Origin: an uncultured Lysobacteraceae bacterium
GTDB lineage: Bacteria; Pseudomonadota; Gammaproteobacteria; Xanthomonadales; Rhodanobacteraceae
NCBI GenBank assembly: GCA_946482585.1
Contig: CAMLSI010000263.1
Span: forward strand, 1 to 7,368
Direction of reading: 5' to 3'
Length of the DNA: 7,368 nt
Shown here piece after piece: positions 1 to 5,287 of the stretch (position 1 is the stretch's first letter; each line of letters begins with the position of its first letter). Made by a program: the position numbers and the translations under genes. The notes under the pieces were generated by a model. It was not told the origin of the DNA and made no database searches. It saw nothing but the letters and a program-made list of their open reading frames with translations.

Positions 1-2158
1 CGACGAGGTCGGCCCAGCGCAAGGTGAGCTTGCGCGCGCCGGCGTAGAGCGTGACTTCGCCCTTGCCCTCGGTCACGACCGCGATGCCGGCGACGCGTTC
101 GCCGTCGCCGAGCCTGGCCTTCGGGATTTCGATGAGCTTGTTGCCCTTGCCGCCGTTGTCGAGTTCCGGCAGCTCGGCCACGGAGAACATCAGCAGATGG
201 CCGGCGTTGGTCACGACGACGATGCGGTCGCGCGCGGCGTCGGCGACGTAGGCCGGCGCGAGCACGTGCGCGTTGTCGTCGATGTTGAGGATCTGCTTGC
301 CGGCTTTCTTGTTGCCGACGAGGTTCGCGAACCGCGTGACGAAGCCGTAGCCGTAGTCCGATGCGAGCACGAGGCGCGCGTCGGCGTCGGCCATCGCGAT
401 GGCTTCGAAGCTCGCGCCCGGCGGCGGCGCGAAGCGGCCGGTCAGCGGCTCGCCGTTGCCGCGCGCCGAAGGCAGGCTGTGCGCCGGCGTCGAATAGCTG
501 CGTCCGGTCGAGTCGATGAACGCGACCTGCTGCGTGGTGCGGCCGCGCGCGAATGCCTGCAGCGCGTCGCCTTCGCGATAGTTCATCGCGGCGGGATCGA
601 CGTCGTGGCCCTTCGCCGCGCGGATCCAGCCCTTCTGCGACAGCACCACAGTCGTCGGTTCGCTCGCGACGAGCGCGGCTTCGTCGAGCGCCTGCGCGAC
701 CTGGCGTTCGATGATCGGCGAACGACGGTCGTCACCGTGTTTCTTCGCGTCTTCCTTGAGCTCGTCCTTGATCAGTGTCTTCAGGCGCTGCTTGGAGTTG
801 AGGATCACGTTGATGCGCGCGCGCTCTTCCTCGAGCTGGTCGCGCTCGGCGTTGATCTTCATTTCCTCGAGGCGCGCGAGCTGGCGCAGGCGCGTTTCGA
901 GGATGTAGTCGGCCTGTTCCTCGCTGAGCCTGAAGCGCGCGATCAGCACCGGCTTGGGTTCTTCCTCGGTGCGGATGATGCGGATGACTTCGTCGAGGTT
1001 CAGGTAGGCGATGCGCAGACCTTCGAGCAGGTGCAGGCGCCGCTCGAGCTTGGCGAGGCGGTGGTTCAGGCGGCGCGTGACCGTGTCGGTGCGAAAGCGC
1101 AGCCACTCGTTGAGGATCTGCTTGAGGTTCTTGACCTGCGGACGTCCGTCGAGGCCGATGATGTTCAGGTTGACGCGGAAGCTCTTCTCGAGGTCGGTCG
1201 TCGCGAACAGGTGCTGCATCATCTCGTCGGCATCGACGCGATTGGAGCGCGGAATCAGCACGAGGCGGATCGGGTTCTCGTGATCGGATTCGTCGCGCAG
1301 GTCTTCGAGCATCGGCAGTTTCTTCGCGCGCATCTGCGCGGCGATCTGCTCGAGGATCTTGGACGGCGACACCTGGTACGGCAGCGCGGTGATGACGACG
1401 TTGCCGTCCTCCTTCACGTAGACGGCGCGGGCGCGCACGCTGCCGATGCCGTTCTCGTACAGCGCCTGCAGCTCTGCCTTCGGCGTGATGATCTCGGCGC
1501 GCGTCGGATAGTCAGGGCCGAGCACGTGCTCGCAGAGATCGCGCACGGTCGCATCCGGGTCTTCGAGCAGGCGGATGCAGGCGCTCGCGACTTCGCGCAG
1601 GTTGTGCGGCGGAATGTCGGTGGCCATGCCGACGGCGATGCCGGTCGAGCCGTTCAGCAGCACGTGCGGCACGCGTGACGGCAGCCACGAGGGTTCTTCC
1701 TGCGTGCCGTCGTAGTTCGGCGAGAAGTCGACGGTGCCCTGGCCGAGTTCTTCGAGCAGCAGCGCCGCGATCGGCGCGAGCTTGGCTTCGGTGTAGCGCA
1801 TCGCCGCGAACGACTTGGGGTCGTCGGGCGAGCCGAAGTTGCCCTGGCCTTCGATCAGCGGATAGCGGTACGAGAACGACTGGGTCATCAGCACCATGGC
1901 TTCATAGCAGGCGCTGTCGCCGTGCGGATGGTACTTGCCGAGCACTTCGCCGATCGTCAGCGCCGACTTGCGCGGCTTGGCGGTCGAGGCGAGGCCGAGT
2001 TCGCTCATCGCGTAGACGATGCGACGCTGTACCGGCTTGAGGCCGTCGCCGACGAAGGGCAGGGCGCGATCGAGTACCACGTACATCGAGTAGTCGAGGT
2101 AGGCGCGCTCGGCGTATTCCTTGAGCGGTATCTGTTCGAAATTGCTTTGCAGACTCAT
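1..2158 (-). CDS. parC: DNA topoisomerase IV subunit A (ParC), C-terminus cut by window edge
   Basis: Breakage-reunion subunit of topoisomerase IV, which pairs with ParE (not in this window) to unlink daughter chromosomes and relax supercoils in the cytoplasm. The reading frame stays open for 719 codons from the ATG at 2158-2156 to the left edge. Seen: the N-terminal segment [15 protein letters not shown] (residues 14-28), the quinolone-region sequence [13 protein letters not shown] (75-87), the catalytic Arg-Tyr pair R121-Y122 inside AAMRYTE, and [14 protein letters not shown] near 173-186. A charged tower/coiled-coil region precedes a beta-pinwheel C-terminal domain starting near residue 500. 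By comparison with remembered Xanthomonas ParC (about 745-750 aa), roughly 25-30 residues are missing. Positions S82 and E86, equivalent to E. coli S80 and E84, are wild type. GyrA is excluded by the overall ParC-type sequence and short C-terminal domain. No clear Shine-Dalgarno precedes the ATG, but family alignment supports this start. Confidence 0.97.
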   Translation of the reverse strand, partial: MSLQSNFEQIPLKEYAERAYLDYSMYVVLDRALPFVGDGLKPVQRRIVYAMSELGLASTAKPRKSALTIGEVLGKYHPHGDSACYEAMVLMTQSFSYRYPLIEGQGNFGSPDDPKSFAAMRYTEAKLAPIAALLLEELGQGTVDFSPNYDGTQEEPSWLPSRVPHVLLNGSTGIAVGMATDIPPHNLREVASACIRLLEDPDATVRDLCEHVLGPDYPTRAEIITPKAELQALYENGIGSVRARAVYVKEDGNVVITALPYQVSPSKILEQIAAQMRAKKLPMLEDLRDESDHENPIRLVLIPRSNRVDADEMMQHLFATTDLEKSFRVNLNIIGLDGRPQVKNLKQILNEWLRFRTDTVTRRLNHRLAKLERRLHLLEGLRIAYLNLDEVIRIIRTEEEPKPVLIARFRLSEEQADYILETRLRQLARLEEMKINAERDQLEEERARINVILNSKQRLKTLIKDELKEDAKKHGDDRRSPIIERQVAQALDEAALVASEPTTVVLSQKGWIRAAKGHDVDPAAMNYREGDALQAFARGRTTQQVAFIDSTGRSYSTPAHSLPSARGNGEPLTGRFAPPPGASFEAIAMADADARLVLASDYGYGFVTRFANLVGNKKAGKQILNIDDNAHVLAPAYVADAARDRIVVVTNAGHLLMFSVAELPELDNGGKGNKLIEIPKARLGDGERVAGIAVVTEGKGEVTLYAGARKLTLRWADLV

Positions 2159-2180
2159 CTGGGGACCCGGTCGTACTCGG

Positions 2181-2197
2181 CGCGGCACGGAGCCGCG
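2181..2197 (-). promoter_or_regulatory. Small hairpin in the parC leader
   Basis: A 6-bp perfect inverted repeat (CGCGGC / GCCGCG) with a 5-base loop lies about 22 bases upstream of the parC ATG. The start codon itself lacks a recognisable Shine-Dalgarno. In GC-rich DNA a stem this short can arise by chance, so a role in parC translation is only a possibility. I could not identify a convincing sigma-70 promoter between crcB and parC, so parC may be read from the crcB promoter as well as from an unseen one. Confidence 0.2.
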
Positions 2198-2253
2198 GCA
2201 CAAAGGGCGTCATTTTGCCGGATTCGGACGCCCGCATCGAATCGGCCGCGGGC

Positions 2254-2269
2254 GGCGCTCGGCAGCGCC
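2254..2269 (-). terminator. Weak hairpin after crcB, possible attenuator
   Basis: A perfect 6-bp stem (GGCGCT / AGCGCC) with a CGGC tetraloop starts 6 bases beyond the crcB stop codon. There is no T-run after it on the minus strand, so it is not a canonical intrinsic terminator. It may protect the crcB 3' end or partly attenuate read-through into parC. Confidence 0.25.
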
Positions 2270-2275
2270 CCCGGT

Positions 2276-2662
2276 TCAGCCGCGCAGCAGCGTGCGCAGC
2301 AACAACCAGCCGGCCAGTGTCGCGAGGACGGAGCCGGCCACGTGCGCCGCGATCAGCGCCGCGGCCCAGCCGGCGTTGCCGCGCTCGAGCAGGACCGCGG
2401 CCTCGCCGGAAAATGTGGAAAACGTCGTGAGTCCGCCGAGGAATCCCGTGCCGGCGAACAGCCGCAGCTCGGGCGAAACATCCGCCTGGGTCTCGACGAA
2501 TCCCAGCAGCAGGCCCATGAGCAGGCCGCCGGCGAGATTCGCCGCCAGGGTGCCGAGCGGCAGCCGGTCGAACAACGGGTTCAGCCAGACGCCGAGCCCC
2601 CAGCGCAGCCATGCGCCGAGCGCGGCGCCTCCGCCGACGGCGGCGATCGATGTCCAGGGCAT
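2276..2662 (-). CDS. crcB: Fluoride channel CrcB/Fluc
   Basis: Small inner-membrane channel that lets fluoride leave the cytoplasm; family members work as antiparallel dual-topology dimers. The product is 128 aa, the usual length, with four hydrophobic segments. Family signatures are intact: GxxxGAWLRW at 12-21, GTLAANLAGG at 37-46 with the pore-lining Asn at N42, and GFLGGLTTFSTFS at 73-85, which holds the phenylalanine box and the central sodium-site loop. The ATG at 2662 is chosen because GGAG (2670-2673) sits 7 bases upstream and because the family begins at this point; a longer frame up to 2803 adds 47 non-conserved Arg-rich residues. It lies 117 bp upstream of parC on the same strand and diverges from the yecA-like gene. 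I looked for a fluoride riboswitch upstream and did not see its consensus. Confidence 0.95.
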   Translation of the reverse strand: MPWTSIAAVGGGAALGAWLRWGLGVWLNPLFDRLPLGTLAANLAGGLLMGLLLGFVETQADVSPELRLFAGTGFLGGLTTFSTFSGEAAVLLERGNAGWAAALIAAHVAGSVLATLAGWLLLRTLLRG

Positions 2663-2669
2663 GCAGGCG

Positions 2670-2673
2670 CTCC
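2670..2673 (-). promoter_or_regulatory. Ribosome binding site of crcB
   Basis: GGAG on the minus strand, 7 bases before the ATG at 2662. It decides between this start and the longer upstream reading frame. Confidence 0.7.
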
Positions 2674-2723
2674 GCGTGGCGTGAGCGCCGATTCTAGCGG
2701 CCGCGGCGCGTTCCGTCGGTTGC

Positions 2724-2749
2724 GGCGGATACCGGCGAATCCGCCCTAC
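2724..2749 (-). repeat. GTAG/REP-like palindromic element
   Basis: Read on the minus strand this is GTAG followed by GGCGGAT, an 8-base loop and ATCCGCC, a perfect 7-bp stem. A GTAG tetranucleotide at the 5' foot of a GC-rich hairpin is the hallmark of REP elements mobilised by RAYT (TnpA-REP) proteins, and GTAGGGCGGATT-type hairpins are common repeats in proteobacteria. It lies between the divergent crcB and yecA-like genes. Assignment is by form only; copy number in the genome is unknown to me. Confidence 0.5.
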
Positions 2750-2771
2750 GACGATGGTCAGACGCGCGAAC

Positions 2772-2798
2772 CGCGATCCGCGCCGCGCGCGGATCGCG
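2772..2798. repeat. Perfect 12-bp inverted repeat in the crcB/yecA divergent region
   Basis: The arms CGCGATCCGCGC (2772-2783) and GCGCGGATCGCG (2787-2798) are exact reverse complements separated by 3 bases. The repeat lies 70 bp upstream of the yecA-like ATG. It has no T-run on either side, so it is not an intrinsic terminator. It could be a dyad operator for the divergent genes, a stable leader hairpin of the yecA-like mRNA, or a second degenerate repeat element. Its ATCCGC/GCGGAT cores match those of the GTAG element at 2724-2749. Confidence 0.6.
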
Positions 2799-2856
2799 CG
2801 CATGGTGCATCATGTGCGCCTCGCGCCGCGCGGACGGTGGCGCCGGCCCCCTCGAC

Positions 2857-2860
2857 AGGA
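2857..2860 (+). promoter_or_regulatory. Ribosome binding site of the yecA-like gene
   Basis: AGGA located 8 bases before the ATG at 2869. It supports this start over the upstream in-frame ATG at 2812, which would add 19 residues not expected in the family. Confidence 0.65.
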
Positions 2861-2868
2861 TCGCTCGC

Positions 2869-3582
2869 ATGTCTCAACCCACCCCTCTCTCGCAGCCGCT
2901 CAACGAACAGGAAATCGAAACGCTGTCGCGTTTTCTCGACGAACGTGCGGTCGAGCGCGACGGCATGAGTTTCGAGATGCTCGACGGTTATCTGACCGCC
3001 GTGCTGTCGGGACCGGAAACGATCGCGCCGTCGGAATGGCTGCCGCTGGTGTGGTCGGGTGAAGAAGCGGACGACGGCGACGGCGCCGTGTTCGACGACG
3101 AGACGGAGGCCCAGCGCATCCTCGATCTCGTCATGCGCCACTACAACCGCATCGCCGGCGTGCTCGCGCAGGGCGGTGCCGATTTCGAGCCGTGGATTGG
3201 CGAATTCGAGGTCGAGGACGGCCAGTTCGCCGCGTTCGGTCAGGAGTGGGCGCTCGGCTATCTGCGCGGCGTCGGTCTGCGCGAGGCCAGTTGGGACGAC
3301 CTCCTCGACGACCCGGAATGGGAAGACGATCTCGAAGCGATCGATCTGCTCGCACGTGGTCCCGACGACGAAGAGACCGGCGCCGAGGTCGCGACGCAGG
3401 AACAGCGCGACGCGCTCATCGACAACATGGTGAACTTCGCGCTCGACGCGCACGACCACTGGCTCGAACAGCGGCTCAAGCCGGCGACCGTGCGCCGCAC
3501 CGATCCCAAGGTCGGCCGCAACGATCCCTGTCCCTGCGGCAGCGGCAAGAAATTCAAGCAGTGTTGCGGGCAGGGCGAGTGA
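2869..3582 (+). CDS. yecA: UPF0149 family YecA-like protein with C-terminal SEC-C metal-binding motif
   Basis: Cytoplasmic, strongly acidic protein of 237 aa, close to E. coli YecA (about 221 aa) in length and order of motifs. The UPF0149 domain covers roughly residues 10-190, with DGYLTAVL at 39-46, an EWLPLVW segment at 56-62, FEPW at 106-109 and [10 protein letters not shown] at 126-135. A basic linker leads to [18 protein letters not shown], with metal ligands C221, C223, C232 and C233. This matches the SEC-C/SecA C-terminal zinc-finger type; known SecA-like tails bind zinc or iron and contact SecB or ribosomes. E. coli YecA has been studied as a SecA-linked accessory protein, but its exact role is not settled. 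It diverges from crcB, and a 99-bp gap separates it from the MFS gene downstream on the same strand, so cotranscription is possible. Family assignment is firm; function is inferred. Confidence 0.93.
   Translation: MSQPTPLSQPLNEQEIETLSRFLDERAVERDGMSFEMLDGYLTAVLSGPETIAPSEWLPLVWSGEEADDGDGAVFDDETEAQRILDLVMRHYNRIAGVLAQGGADFEPWIGEFEVEDGQFAAFGQEWALGYLRGVGLREASWDDLLDDPEWEDDLEAIDLLARGPDDEETGAEVATQEQRDALIDNMVNFALDAHDHWLEQRLKPATVRRTDPKVGRNDPCPCGSGKKFKQCCGQGE
3529..3567 (+). other. SEC-C metal-binding motif within the yecA-like gene
   Basis: Codes for [13 protein letters not shown], the CxC-x8-CC metal-binding knuckle at residues 221-233. All four cysteines are present, and the sequence is nearly identical to the E. 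coli YecA tail and to SecA C-termini. Confidence 0.9.
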
Positions 3583-3624
3583 GGAAACCCGGAGCGGCGG
3601 CAGGGCGCCAGCGGGTCGCGTCGA

Positions 3625-3661
3625 AACCGGCGATCGTTTCGCGCATGCGTCGCCGCCGGTT
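3625..3661 (+). repeat. Inverted repeat between the yecA-like gene and the MFS gene
   Basis: AACCGGCG (3625-3632) and CGCCGGTT (3654-3661) form a perfect 8-bp stem with a 21-base loop that itself holds the palindrome CGCATGCG. No T-run follows, so termination after the yecA-like gene is doubtful. It ends 20 bases before the MFS start codon and could instead structure the MFS leader. Confidence 0.35.
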
Positions 3662-3681
3662 GTCCACTCGTTAACTCTTTG

Positions 3682-4878
3682 ATGCCGAAACGCGGACTCA
3701 CGCTGCTGCTGGCCGGACTCGCGATGTTCGGTCCGTTCGCGATCGACACGATGTTTCCGGCGTTCCCGGCGATCGCGCAGGAATTCGGCGCCGACGAATT
3801 CGCGATGCAGCAGACCTTGTCGATCTACCTGATCGCGCTCGCGGTCATGTCGCTCGTGCACGGTCCGCTGTCGGACGCGCTGGGACGCCGTCCGGTCGTG
3901 ATCGGCGGCGTCGCCTTGTTCACGCTCGCATCGATCGGTTGCGCGCTGACCTGGTCGATCGAAAGCCTGTGGATGTTCCGCGCGCTCCAGGGCACCTGCG
4001 CCGGTGCCGGCTGGATCGTCGCGCGCGCGATCATGCGCGACCTGTACGAAGGTCCGGTCGTGCAGCGGCTGATGTCGAACGTGTCGATGCTGTTCACGGT
4101 TGCGCCGGCGCTCGCGCCGATCATCGGCGGCTGGGTGCTGCTCGTGGGGAACTGGCGCTGGATCTTCTGGTTCCTCGCGTTCTGGGGCGGACTACTGCTC
4201 GTCGCATCGCTGTGGCGCCTGCCCGAATCGCATCCGCCCGAGCGGCGCATTCCGCTGCGCATGGGCGCCCTCGTCGGCGGATATGTGGGAATGCTGCTCG
4301 ATCGCCAGTTCTGGCCGCTGGCGATCGCCGGCACGATGAATTTCAGCGCGCTGTTTCTCTACATTTCTTCGGCACCCGCGTTCGTGGTCGGGTTGCTGAA
4401 ACTCGGCCCGCAGCAGTTCGCCTGGCTGTTCGTGCCGGCCGTGTCGGGCATGTTCCTCGGGGCGATGCTGTCGGGGCGCCTGGCCGGACGCATCAGCGTC
4501 GCGCGCACGATCACCGCCGGCTACACGGTCATGCTCGCGGCCTCGGCGATCAACGTCGGTGTGGCGTTCTGGCTGCCGCAGCCGCAGATTCCCTGGTCGG
4601 TGCTTCCGATCGGCCTGCACGCGATCGGCATTTCGTTGTCGTTCCCCAGCCTGACCATCCTGCTGCTCGACCGCTTCCCGCTGCACCGCGGCGGCGCCTC
4701 GTCGCTGCAGGCGTTCGTGAGTCTCGTGTTCAACGCCGTGCTGGCCGGATTCGTTGCCGTGTTCGTATCCGACAGCGCGCTGCATCTGGCGCTCGGTGCG
4801 GGGACGTTGACCGCGATCGGATTCGTTGCGTGGCGCGTGTTCCGGTATCAGACCTCGGCGGCGGCCGCTGCCACGTAG
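3682..4878 (+). CDS. Bcr/CflA-type multidrug MFS transporter
   Basis: Inner-membrane proton-coupled drug exporter of the 12-TM DHA1 group, 398 aa, typical for Bcr/CflA. Seen: TM1 with the PFAIDTMFPAFP segment (residues 18-29; Asp22 matches the Asp in the family's DMYLPAFP signature). Motif A is GPLSDALGRRP at 61-71, between TM2 and TM3. The RALQG segment at 100-104 carries the TM4 arginine, followed by ARAIMRD at 114-120 as in Bcr. Motif C is APALAPIIGG at 141-150 in TM5. A central polar loop near 180-195 separates the two six-helix halves. Substrate cannot be told from sequence; bicyclomycin, chloramphenicol or sulfonamide-like export are family precedents only. The ATG at 3682 is preferred over a TTG directly before it; neither has a clear Shine-Dalgarno. 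The stop codon lies inside the inverted repeat at 4873-4915. Confidence 0.92.
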   Translation: MPKRGLTLLLAGLAMFGPFAIDTMFPAFPAIAQEFGADEFAMQQTLSIYLIALAVMSLVHGPLSDALGRRPVVIGGVALFTLASIGCALTWSIESLWMFRALQGTCAGAGWIVARAIMRDLYEGPVVQRLMSNVSMLFTVAPALAPIIGGWVLLVGNWRWIFWFLAFWGGLLLVASLWRLPESHPPERRIPLRMGALVGGYVGMLLDRQFWPLAIAGTMNFSALFLYISSAPAFVVGLLKLGPQQFAWLFVPAVSGMFLGAMLSGRLAGRISVARTITAGYTVMLAASAINVGVAFWLPQPQIPWSVLPIGLHAIGISLSFPSLTILLLDRFPLHRGGASSLQAFVSLVFNAVLAGFVAVFVSDSALHLALGAGTLTAIGFVAWRVFRYQTSAAAAAT

Positions 4879-4915
4879 GCCGGGCTTCGCCGTGCGGGCT
4901 CGACCCGGCCTACGT
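4873..4915. repeat. 12-bp inverted repeat (GTAG/REP-like) between convergent genes
   Basis: ACGTAGGCCGGG (4873-4884) and CCCGGCCTACGT (4904-4915) are perfect reverse complements around a 19-base loop. Both strands read GTAGGCCGGG at the foot of the stem, the form of GTAG-type REP elements known from Stenotrophomonas and relatives. The left arm contains the TAG stop of the MFS gene. The repeat ends 11 bp before the stop of the convergent 77-aa gene, so a bidirectional 3'-end or transcript-blocking role is plausible even without T-runs. Confidence 0.65.
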
Positions 4916-4926
4916 CGTGATGTCGA

Positions 4927-5160
4927 TCACGCCGCCGGCGTGCCGAGGATCTGCTTGAGCACCGCCAGCACCTCGTCCTTGCCGCCCATGATGGTGAGCT
5001 GATGTTCGCGGGCGATGTCGGTGCCGATGTTCACGTTGTAGCCCTGACCGAGATCGTTGCCGTCTTCGTCGATGCGCGGATAGGTCTCGACCTTGCCGAT
5101 GTACATGATGCGATTGGCGTCGACGAAGCGGCCGTCGGGAAGTTTGATCCAGCGTTGCAT
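4927..5160 (-). CDS. Unrecognised 77-aa protein
   Basis: I do not recognise a family. The predicted protein is 77 aa, cytoplasmic by lack of a signal or membrane segment. It opens with MQRWIKLPDGRFVDANRIMY, followed by an acidic turn (DEDGNDLGQG, 31-40), two likely beta strands (YNVNIG and HQLTIMG) and a C-terminal helix around DEVLAVLKQIL (62-72). This beta-rich opening with a final helix suggests a small folded domain rather than a random frame. Its codon use fits the neighbours, with GC-rich third positions. The ATG at 5160 is chosen because a weak GAGA lies 8 bases upstream and the hydrophobic/charged pattern begins there. An upstream in-frame ATG at 5193 would add 11 residues but overlaps a TATGTT box that could be the -10 element. 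The gene follows the M2 peptidase gene on the same strand but is separated from it by a strong terminator, so it is probably transcribed on its own. Confidence 0.7.
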   Translation of the reverse strand: MQRWIKLPDGRFVDANRIMYIGKVETYPRIDEDGNDLGQGYNVNIGTDIAREHQLTIMGGKDEVLAVLKQILGTPAA

Positions 5161-5232
5161 GGCGTGGGTCTCGCGGTTGGCTGGCGCGAACATAGCATGC
5201 GGCCGCGCCGGCGTTTAGCGCGGCGGGCCGGC

Positions 5233-5260
5233 AAAAAAATGGCGCGCCTCGCGGCGCGCC
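5233..5260 (-). terminator. Strong rho-independent terminator of the M2 peptidase gene
   Basis: On the minus strand GGCGCGCC, the tetraloop GCGA and GGCGCGCC form a perfect 8-bp GC-only stem, followed by one A and seven Ts. It starts 27 bp beyond the peptidase stop codon. The stem arms are themselves the palindrome GGCGCGCC. This separates peptidase transcription from the 77-aa gene downstream. Confidence 0.92.
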
Positions 5261-5287
5261 TGCTGTCGGACGGCGATACGCTCCGGC

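Noticed and set aside
197..1678. 493-codon plus-strand open frame antisense to parC
   Set aside because: Mirror of ParC codons; the minus strand encodes a continuous ParC with all family motifs.
2663..2868. Possible fluoride riboswitch upstream of crcB
   Set aside because: The minus-strand leader lacks the crcB-motif consensus segments, and the only strong structures are the palindromes described separately.
2812..2868. 19-residue N-terminal extension of the yecA-like protein from an earlier ATG
   Set aside because: AGGA is correctly spaced from the ATG at 2869, and related proteins begin at that point.
2758..3861. 367-codon minus-strand open frame across the yecA-like gene
   Set aside because: No recognisable motif and it overlaps well-supported genes on the other strand, including the conserved SEC-C tail.
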